Shown here in pieces: positions 5,781-10,973 of a stretch of 10,973 nt of DNA. Position 1 is the first letter of the stretch. Every line of letters starts with the position of its first letter. The notes under the pieces were generated by a model. That model searched no databases. It had not been told where the DNA came from and worked only from the letters and a program-made list of their open reading frames with translations. This DNA is from Candidatus Moranbacteria bacterium RIFCSPLOWO2_12_FULL_48_12 (GTDB taxonomy: Bacteria; Patescibacteriota; Minisyncoccia; Moranbacterales; UBA1568), in contig MFSB01000011.1 of assembly GCA_001784735.1 (NCBI GenBank), forward strand, positions 1 through 10,973. The letters run 5' to 3'. Made by a program: the position numbers and the translations under genes.

Positions 5781-7022
5781 TTTTTCCATCAGCTTCGCAT
5801 AGAAGCAGAGGTTATGCAGTGACGCCAGACGACCAGCCAGCGGTTCGCCGACTTTGAAGAGGTGCTTCAGATAAGCGCGCGTATACTTCGTACACAGTTC
5901 GCAATCGCACGCCGGATCCACGCTGGCAAAATCCTCCTTGAACTGCTCGTTCTGGATGTTGATGGTTGAATAAAACGACGCTTCGTCGTCCTCTGCGTTA
6001 GTCGACCGCGTGTCGCCATAGGCTTTAGCGGTGGCGCAAGGATCTCTGACTGTAGATAATAATTCAGATCTCTCCGCTTCGGTCGAGATGACACCACTTT
6101 TTTTCCATACAAACAATCGGCCATGCCTCCCTTCCCGCGTCGGAATCACGCAATCAAACATATCCCAGCCGAGCGCATGACACCGGACAATATCATCCGG
6201 CGTTCCAACGCCGAGCGCGAAACGCATACTGTCCTCCGGTATGAGCGAAGCGGTATAACCGACGATGTCTTCCAAAAAATTTCCCTCCTCATCGATATGC
6301 CGGCCGCCGAAGCCGTATCCATCGAAGCCGATCTCAATCAGTCCTTCCGCACAGCGCTTGCGGAACTCCCGAAACATCCCGCCTTGCACCACACTGAAAA
6401 GAAGCGGACGTATTTTTTCCGTCAGTCCGCGCAAGACGACCTGTTTTTCATATTCCGCCTTACAACGCTTCGCCCAACGGAGCGTCCGCTCCACCGCCTC
6501 CCCTACTTCCGTTTTCGGCGCACTGTTGGGTCGCGGGTCGTCGAGAACCACCATCATATCGACATCGAGATCAAACTGGATCTGTATGACCCGCTCCGGC
6601 GTGAGCAAATGTTTGGTTCCATCGAGAACCGAGCGAAATTCCGCGCCTTCCTCCGTGATCCGGCCCATCTGGGGATTCTTGTGGATAAGCGAATATATCT
6701 GATAACCCCCCGAATCAGAAAGAATCGGCCTGTTCCAACGCATAAAGGCGTGAATGCCGCCGCCTGCAACGCTATGCGTAGCATTGCGGGCAGGGCCACC
6801 AGCTTTTCGAATTATATCTACACCTGGTTGAAGCATCAGATGGTACGTATTCACCACGAGCGCCGCTGTCCCGCTCATCTCGAGCTCATCTGACGTGACT
6901 CCCCGCACCGCCGCGCGCGTGGCATCCGGCATAAAAAACGGAGTATGAATAACTCCGGACTTCGTGGCAAGTTCGCCTACCCGACGCCTGCCTATATTTT
7001 TTTGTTGTTGCCATGCTGACAT
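5769..7022 (-). CDS. tgt: tRNA-guanine transglycosylase (queuosine pathway) with an in-frame insertion
   Basis: Exchanges G34 of GUN-anticodon tRNAs for a queuosine-type base. The 417 residues begin at the ATG at 7022 (MSAWQQQKNIGRRRVGELAT), 22 bp after the upstream gene; a longer reading from 7130 would overlap that gene. The TIM-barrel residues are intact: D103 in LSDSGGYQIYSL, D161, Q213 in SVVQGG, GG 239-240, and the nucleophile D290 in DMFDCVIPTREGRHG. The zinc site is C372, C374, C377 and H403. Compared with E. coli Tgt, about 42 residues are inserted between RLFVWKK (302-308) and YSTINIQN, with repeat-like sequence (5973-6098). Residues lining the base pocket differ from the usual bacterial enzyme: P163 where C158 is found in Zymomonas numbering, and R241 for L231. 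No other queuosine genes are in the window. Confidence 0.95.
   Translation of the reverse strand: MSAWQQQKNIGRRRVGELATKSGVIHTPFFMPDATRAAVRGVTSDELEMSGTAALVVNTYHLMLQPGVDIIRKAGGPARNATHSVAGGGIHAFMRWNRPILSDSGGYQIYSLIHKNPQMGRITEEGAEFRSVLDGTKHLLTPERVIQIQFDLDVDMMVVLDDPRPNSAPKTEVGEAVERTLRWAKRCKAEYEKQVVLRGLTEKIRPLLFSVVQGGMFREFRKRCAEGLIEIGFDGYGFGGRHIDEEGNFLEDIVGYTASLIPEDSMRFALGVGTPDDIVRCHALGWDMFDCVIPTREGRHGRLFVWKKSGVISTEAERSELLSTVRDPCATAKAYGDTRSTNAEDDEASFYSTINIQNEQFKEDFASVDPACDCELCTKYTRAYLKHLFKVGEPLAGRLASLHNLCFYAKLMEKLRN
5973..6098. repeat. In-frame repeat-like insertion inside tgt
   Basis: About 126 bases, a multiple of three, encode the extra segment SGVISTEAERSELL...DDEASF of Tgt (residues about 309-350). 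The flanks return at once to family sequence on both sides. Both ends hold a small hairpin with a CTT loop: ACGACG-CTT-CGTCGT at 5975-5989 and CCG-CTT-CGG at 6074-6082. The peptide VISTEAERSE is, from memory, a frequent translation of a dispersed bacterial repeat whose DNA reads GTCATCTCGACCGAAGCGGA. I therefore read it as an intergenic-type repeat that entered the gene without breaking the frame. Exact ends are uncertain by a few codons. Confidence 0.65.
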
Positions 7023-7044
7023 GTTCTTGCCATCGTAAAGCTGT

Positions 7045-8973
7045 TTAATCGGCCGGTTGCACCTCATTGGGTGTGAAGTTGTATGTTTTGTCATCGGAAA
7101 GATAATTGTTCTGTTCACCCTTTTCCACACGGATATCCTGATGGGTAAACGTGTCCTGCGCGGTAAAGATAACGCCTGCTACCAAAACAAGCGGCTTGCC
7201 TACCTGACTCACATTCGGTGTCGTCGTTACTTGAAAAGCCAGTTCGCGGGGCATAGACCCAGTAGCGAAAAAGGTTCCCAAATCCCAAATCAGTTCATTC
7301 GTCCGATCATTGAATGCTACCGTTTCTCCCGACGGGGCGAATTTCCCGCCGTACTTCACACCTGTCGGAAGGGTCGCCACAACGCGCGCTTGCTTGAGAT
7401 CGTTGGAAGAATTGGCGACACTCACATGGAGCGTATAATTCGTTGCCTGTCCGACTTTCGGCGGAATGGGGCCGCTGTTAGGAAACGCAGTATCATCATA
7501 CAACACCTTGATGCCCATACTGACGAGCGCATTCAATTTCACATAGAGCGTATTGCTGCCGATAATCTTGTTCGACCCAAGCGGCGTCGGTAAATCCGGA
7601 CTATCGATCTTGGCAACGGATACGATGGAGAGATTCTTATCGCCGACTGCCGCAAGCGTCTTCGCCGCCGGAACGGAAAAGGATATTTCGCCTCCCGTCC
7701 CGGGTTCCAGCCTCCCGAGATTCGGAATATCAGAAGCTTTCCAGATAAGCATCTTGCGAGCCGCATCATACGCGCCATTCGGCAATACCAGCCGGCTCAT
7801 ATCCAGCGCTGTCGGATCGATATCTACGGTAACGATAGCATCACGCACACCGATATTGCCGTCGTTTCTATAGCGGATCACATACCGCAAAATATCTCCC
7901 GGATTGACAGCGATGTCCGTCAAGCCGTTGACTGTCTGGGAAATAGAGAGCGGAGAGGAGATGATGCGCGTCTGGCGTTCGTTTTCCGCATACGCCACGA
8001 ACTTTCCTTCACCCTGGAAAAAGCCGATCATCCCATGCACGCGCTTCTGCTCTTCTTGCTCACCGGAAAGCACGCCACGAACGACGATTTTTCCATTGGC
8101 ACGCACACCAAAATCGCCGATGTACCAGACGGACTGCCCTTCCGACGGCTTCGGTTCCGCACTGACGAATTGAAACCCCTCAGGGTACTCCATTTTCACG
8201 CGTAGGTTGGAAAATGGTACATCACTCTTATTGCTATAATCGACGACATACTCCACATCCTGGCCTGTTGCCAGTTCCAGCGGCGCCGTAATTTCAAACG
8301 ATAAAGGCGAGGAGACCACATTGACGCCGAATTGCGCTGTCTTTTCAAAAACGGTCGAGACGTTCTTCGGCGAATAACGGAGCGTTGCCTTGAGATATGC
8401 GGGGTCGCCTCGCGATCCGTAGAACTTTCCTTTGATGAGCACTTTCCCATCCGTATTGGCTTTGATTTGCCCGATGGGAATTTCGGCCAGAGAACTCTTT
8501 ATCTCTGCAGAATTTCCGGTCTGCAGATGAAACGATTCCGGATAGGAGAGAACGAGAGCGACATTGGTCAGCCCGGCCCAATTTTTGTTGGCGTACGTGA
8601 CCGTAAAGATCGTTTCTTCGGCGCTCGCGACGTCTTTCGGCCCGGTGATGGATATGGCAACGCTCCTCTCATCGAAAAGCATCGAGCGTACCTTGAATAT
8701 AATCCCTCCGAGAAGCACCAGCCCCGCTATGCTCCCCAGCACCAGCGCGATCCGTCTCCGGCGCCGCCGCGTTGAAACATCCTCAAACACCAGCTCTTGC
8801 GGCGACAGAGGCTTTTTTACTGCCGGAGCCTGCCAGGCTTCTGTTCTGTAGAACTGCTCTTCGACACTCGGATCAGCCGCCGCTTGTCCGGGGTCGAAGG
8901 CCGTGTGCGGTCGAGCGCGGTCGAGATGAATATCGCGTCCGTGCAATTTTTCGTTCAATTCTTCAAGACCCAT
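7045..8973 (-). CDS. N-anchored surface protein with about four DUF11-like beta-sandwich domains
   Basis: A 642-residue protein without enzyme motifs. Residues 1-68 are a soluble, acidic to neutral cytoplasmic head (MGLEELNEKLHGRDIHLD). RRRRRR at 69-74 and the hydrophobic helix at about 75-94 form a signal anchor with the C-terminus outside. The exterior has about four repeated domains, near 105-222, 223-340, 341-480 and 481-620. Each has the DUF11/CARDB-like pattern: a strand with 'G.D..Y.V.Y.N.S', then 'V....YP.GF' or 'ATLPTGV', then a G-rich 'LGxL..G' strand, as in GQDVEYVVDYSNKSDVPFSN or GDILRYVIRYRNDGNIGV. The tail is hydrophilic (NNYLSDDKTYNFTPNEVQPAD). A role in the cell envelope or contact with other cells is inference. 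The start is the ATG at 8973; the TTG at 9009 adds a hydrophobic 12-residue lead that is not family-like to my knowledge. tgt follows 22 bp on, so they are probably cotranscribed. Confidence 0.88.
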   Translation of the reverse strand: MGLEELNEKLHGRDIHLDRARPHTAFDPGQAAADPSVEEQFYRTEAWQAPAVKKPLSPQELVFEDVSTRRRRRRIALVLGSIAGLVLLGGIIFKVRSMLFDERSVAISITGPKDVASAEETIFTVTYANKNWAGLTNVALVLSYPESFHLQTGNSAEIKSSLAEIPIGQIKANTDGKVLIKGKFYGSRGDPAYLKATLRYSPKNVSTVFEKTAQFGVNVVSSPLSFEITAPLELATGQDVEYVVDYSNKSDVPFSNLRVKMEYPEGFQFVSAEPKPSEGQSVWYIGDFGVRANGKIVVRGVLSGEQEEQKRVHGMIGFFQGEGKFVAYAENERQTRIISSPLSISQTVNGLTDIAVNPGDILRYVIRYRNDGNIGVRDAIVTVDIDPTALDMSRLVLPNGAYDAARKMLIWKASDIPNLGRLEPGTGGEISFSVPAAKTLAAVGDKNLSIVSVAKIDSPDLPTPLGSNKIIGSNTLYVKLNALVSMGIKVLYDDTAFPNSGPIPPKVGQATNYTLHVSVANSSNDLKQARVVATLPTGVKYGGKFAPSGETVAFNDRTNELIWDLGTFFATGSMPRELAFQVTTTPNVSQVGKPLVLVAGVIFTAQDTFTHQDIRVEKGEQNNYLSDDKTYNFTPNEVQPAD

Positions 8974-9048
8974 ACCAATATATATGAAAATTTTGTTTCT
9001 TTGTTCCAATTTTACCAGAAATGAGCCTTCTCTACAATCTGTGTCGAA

Positions 9049-9133
9049 GAATCATGAATCAAGAATTATGAATTAGGACTATGACAAAAGAGATTTGATT
9101 ATTCGTAATTCCTAATTCTCAATTCCTAATTCT
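9049..9133. repeat. Two oppositely oriented heptad blocks between recO and the surface protein
   Basis: Left block 9049-9076: GAATCAT, GAATCAA, GAATTAT, GAATTAG. Right block 9106-9133: TAATTCC, TAATTCT, CAATTCC, TAATTCT. The right block is the reverse complement type of the left (GAATTAG against CTAATTC), so RNA across it could fold into a long AT-rich stem with a 29-base loop. It ends 4 bases before the recO stop codon. The rest of the gap 8974-9136 shows nothing else that I can support. Confidence 0.75.
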
Positions 9134-9136
9134 TTT

Positions 9137-9859
9137 TCAACGTTCTATCCACTGGAAAAACCACGTGGCGATCTGCTCCGCTTCGCGCAATTCTCTGGGT
9201 TCTGCCTGCACACGAGACAAAACTTCCAAACGATTGCCGAGAAAGAGACGGATCAGCTTGATCGTATTCTCGCTCACGGGAAAAGCGTTTTCTGCTCCGT
9301 GCGAGTGCTCCCCCATGAGCATCCCCCCGGCGCTCGGGCTGAAAAAGTGCTGTTCGCCGGAATGCAGTTTTTTCCCCGATACCGCGCAGACGCCCGTTTC
9401 GATCCGATACCCGAGATGCGCGAAGAGCTGGAAAAGGAACCCTTCCGTAAGCAGTGATATCTTCTCTTTCTTCCTTTCTCCCGCTAAATCATTGGCGAGC
9501 GTCAGATACGTCGACAGCAACGAAAAAAGCTCCGCATCCGGCTCATCGAAGTCTACCAGCCGGTCGAAGATATTGATCGTTTCGAGGACTCGTTTCAGGA
9601 TATCCACATCGGTACGCAGATGAGGAAAATTCTTTTCCGCCACCGCTCCGGCTATTTTCCCCGTACCCCTGCCCTTCACGACGATGATGAGCCCTTGCAT
9701 AAGCGTTTCCAACTGACCCGCCAGCTTGGCTTCCGACTTGCGCACCCCTTTGGCCACCAATTGCACCTTGCCCTGCTCTTGCGTATACAGCATATACAAC
9801 CGGTCGGTTTCCCCCACCTCTTTTTTCTTCAGCACGATAGCGTTGTAGCGGAGTTCCAT
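9137..9859 (-). CDS. recO: DNA repair protein RecO
   Basis: RecO works with RecR (and RecF) to load RecA on SSB-coated single-stranded DNA in gap repair, and anneals strands. The 240 residues are normal length. The N-terminal OB fold is at about 1-80: YNAIVLKKKEVGETDRLYMLYTQEQGKV, the family's hallmark opening, then LVAKGVRKSEAKLAGQLE. A helical domain follows, with LLTEGFLFQLFAHLGYRIE at 136-154. The region that holds a four-cysteine zinc site in many RecO proteins is at 157-185 and keeps only C158, with the FSPSAGG turn at 173-179; zinc binding is probably lost, as in E. coli. The start is the ATG at 9859 (MELRYNAIVL). No Shine-Dalgarno is present. It is 43 bp after the kinase-like gene. 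Confidence 0.93.
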   Translation of the reverse strand: MELRYNAIVLKKKEVGETDRLYMLYTQEQGKVQLVAKGVRKSEAKLAGQLETLMQGLIIVVKGRGTGKIAGAVAEKNFPHLRTDVDILKRVLETINIFDRLVDFDEPDAELFSLLSTYLTLANDLAGERKKEKISLLTEGFLFQLFAHLGYRIETGVCAVSGKKLHSGEQHFFSPSAGGMLMGEHSHGAENAFPVSENTIKLIRLFLGNRLEVLSRVQAEPRELREAEQIATWFFQWIER

Positions 9860-9874
9860 TGTTGAGTAAACTAT

Positions 9875-9895
9875 GAATCAGGAATTATGAATCAG
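9875..9895. repeat. Three tandem 7-bp units (GAATCAG, GAATTAT, GAATCAG)
   Basis: Exact 7-bp period in the 43-bp gap between the recO start codon and the stop codon of the kinase-like gene. Same family as the blocks at 4071-4098 and 9049-9076. Confidence 0.7.
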
Positions 9896-9902
9896 GAAAA
9901 TC

Positions 9903-10811
9903 TTAGTATTCTCTTTTGATAAATTTCAAAGCTTGCCGTTTCTTCATTTCAATACCACCGCGGACATATTCTACTTTTTCGTGCAAAATGTCCCATCCGA
10001 GAATACCAATATTTCTCAATGCAAAAACTAGTCTCACTTCATACTCGTTGAAATCGGAAAGACACCGCCTTATCCACTGCGAAATCTGATCAGCAGCTGT
10101 GCCACCCTCTTCTTTGAGAAGCATAAAGTCTAGCGCTCGAAGAAAATCATAATATCCCCTTCCTGGCCGAGGTACCGCATCGAGATCAAGCAGATACAAA
10201 TTCTCTCCGGAAACAATGATGTGATCGCCGATAATATTTCCGTGGAACCAACCAAAAAAATCTTCGCCATTCTTTGCGGTCACTTCATCAAAATCTTTTT
10301 TGATTTTTTCGAGCAACGCGGTATCAATAAGACCAGCATCGACAATCGGCCTCCCCCACGTTTCAAGACGAGATGAAAACCATTCTTTGCCTTCAGAGAG
10401 AAGATCCCCGAGTGCCAACGTCTTCTGTACTTCTTGAATGACGAGCTGATAATCATCCGCGATTTTCTTACTCACTTCGACATACCATTCCGGTTTTTCT
10501 CCATAAAAATCATTAAGCAATTTCCCTTCTATTTCTTCAAGAAGGATCCATCCTTCACCTTGCTGTATAATTGCCGGAACTCTAAACGATAACTTCTCTT
10601 CAATCGCTCGCGCGACCTCAAACAAGGAAGTCTGAAACTTTTCAATTCTTCCCGTTTTCAAAATGAGAGAATTGTCATCTTTGTCCCTCACTTTCATAAT
10701 ATTCTGTTTCCTACGGAAAAATCCGGTTTCTACTAATTGAAGTTTATTTTCTTCAAGAATCGACTCGGTATCAATCCCTGTTCCCTGAATTTCCTGCCTT
10801 TTGTTCGTCAT
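9903..10811 (-). CDS. Aminoglycoside-phosphotransferase-fold protein, possibly inactive kinase
   Basis: A 302-residue protein of the APH/choline-kinase superfamily (small-molecule kinases). The N-lobe holds a candidate nucleotide lysine K52 (SLILKTGR), and helix residue E65. VPAIIQQGEGWILLEEIEGKLL at about 78-99 is the hinge region. The catalytic loop is F-H190-G191-N192-IIG-D196-H197-IIV. Families with this fold normally have HGD here; the catalytic Asp is Asn. H197 at the usual Asn position is seen in some APH(2'')-like enzymes. The metal-binding motif LLDLDAV (D209, D211) is present. The substrate is unknown; this should not be read as antibiotic resistance. The start ATG (10811) overlaps the upstream stop in ATGA, so it is translationally coupled to the partial gene on the right. 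Confidence 0.82.
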   Translation of the reverse strand: MTNKRQEIQGTGIDTESILEENKLQLVETGFFRRKQNIMKVRDKDDNSLILKTGRIEKFQTSLFEVARAIEEKLSFRVPAIIQQGEGWILLEEIEGKLLNDFYGEKPEWYVEVSKKIADDYQLVIQEVQKTLALGDLLSEGKEWFSSRLETWGRPIVDAGLIDTALLEKIKKDFDEVTAKNGEDFFGWFHGNIIGDHIIVSGENLYLLDLDAVPRPGRGYYDFLRALDFMLLKEEGGTAADQISQWIRRCLSDFNEYEVRLVFALRNIGILGWDILHEKVEYVRGGIEMKKRQALKFIKREY

Positions 10812-10973
10812 ACTCGCCTGAGTTCAAAGGTAAATTGCTCACCATCCAACTCAACAGTTTCATGGTATTCAGAGTCAGAGAGATCGCCTTTTTGCACAGA
10901 TGTCGCGAGCACTTCTTTGGCAATCTCATTTTCGAATTTCGCAAAAACACTCTCTTTTCCTTGATATCCAAGG
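10808..10973 (-). CDS. 3' end of an unrecognised gene coupled to the kinase-like gene
   Basis: The last 54 codons of a minus-strand gene run from the window edge to the TGA at 10808-10810. The peptide starts LGYQGKESVFAKFENEIAKE and ends ELDGEQFTFELRRV. It is acidic, with a predicted helix (FAKFENEIAKEVLATSVQ) followed by strands. The frame is chosen because its stop overlaps the next start as ATGA, the usual sign of coupling, and because its codons give a regular protein; a second open frame here yields a basic, low-quality peptide. I do not recognise the family. The genuine start lies outside the window. Confidence 0.7.
   Translation of the reverse strand, partial: LGYQGKESVFAKFENEIAKEVLATSVQKGDLSDSEYHETVELDGEQFTFELRRV

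Noticed and set aside
6123..6893. Plus-strand open frame of about 256 codons
   Set aside because: Antisense to the conserved core of tgt; its length reflects the codon use of tgt and its product resembles no family.
7023..7130. N-terminal extension of tgt by 36 codons
   Set aside because: It overlaps the end of the surface-protein gene and adds no family sequence; the ATG at 7022 gives the normal Tgt start.
8892..8924. Three GGTCGA copies in the surface-protein head, sharing CGGTCGAGATGA with the tgt insertion
   Set aside because: The match is only 12 bp, spacing is irregular, and the coded residues fit the protein's head; too little to call a repeat copy.
8974..9009. TTG start of the surface protein at 9009
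   Set aside because: The 12 extra residues are an AT-rich hydrophobic lead; the ATG at 8973 gives MGLEELNEKL, a more natural beginning. TTG starts upstream of rsmI, the permease and M16 were rejected likewise.
10808..10973. Resemblance of the partial right-edge gene to the C-terminal end of ClpC/ClpB-type ATPases
   Set aside because: A helix followed by a 'GD...V.LDGE.F.F' strand is similar in outline, but the GARPLRR-type motif is absent and only 54 residues are available.

Overview
The window looks like a chromosomal segment of a Patescibacteria (Candidate Phyla Radiation) genome, probably of the Parcubacteria/Moranbacteria kind. This rests on memory of such genomes, not on a search. The signs are: single-copy housekeeping genes (rsmI, glyS, tgt, recO) mixed with an AI-2E-type permease, an M16 peptidase and an N-anchored surface protein; start codons almost without Shine-Dalgarno sequences; intergenic gaps filled with AT-rich 7-bp tandem repeats and GC-rich hairpins; and repeat DNA that runs into the ends and middles of genes.

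Layout. At the left edge lies the 3' end of a plus-strand gene with a C-terminal membrane segment (2-175), closed by a hairpin terminator (196-229). Everything else is on the minus strand. Reading in the direction of transcription, from the right edge leftwards: the 3' end of an unknown gene (10808-10973); an APH-fold kinase-like protein coupled to it by an ATGA overlap (9903-10811); recO (9137-9859); a surface protein with about four DUF11-like domains (7045-8973); tgt (5769-7022); glyS (4100-5545); an M16 peptidase (2776-4062); an AI-2E family permease (1680-2702); rsmI (794-1471); and a NUDIX hydrolase (296-694). No tRNA, rRNA, CRISPR array, IS element or phage gene was seen.

Function. Two genes act on tRNA (tgt, glyS), one on 16S rRNA (rsmI) and one in recombination repair (recO). 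The others are cell-surface, membrane or hydrolase genes. The order does not define one pathway; it is a loose run of co-directional genes. The 223-bp gap between tgt and glyS is rich in palindromes and is the most likely place for a transcription break. The 99-bp gap before the NUDIX gene carries a perfect 18-bp palindrome that could be an operator.

Most interesting. No new multi-gene system is evident. The unusual signal is repeat DNA: (1) an intergenic family of 7-bp tandem repeats in five gene boundaries, twice as oppositely oriented blocks; (2) a composite element with two GC-rich hairpins around a central palindrome at 1541-1625; (3) an in-frame, repeat-like insertion of about 42 codons in Tgt just after its RLFVWKK strand; (4) palindromes that supply the last codons and stop of the M16 peptidase; (5) three TTACGTAA palindromes at an exact 12-bp period across the tgt stop codon. 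Also notable are an APH-fold protein with Asn in place of the catalytic Asp, and altered base-pocket residues in Tgt.
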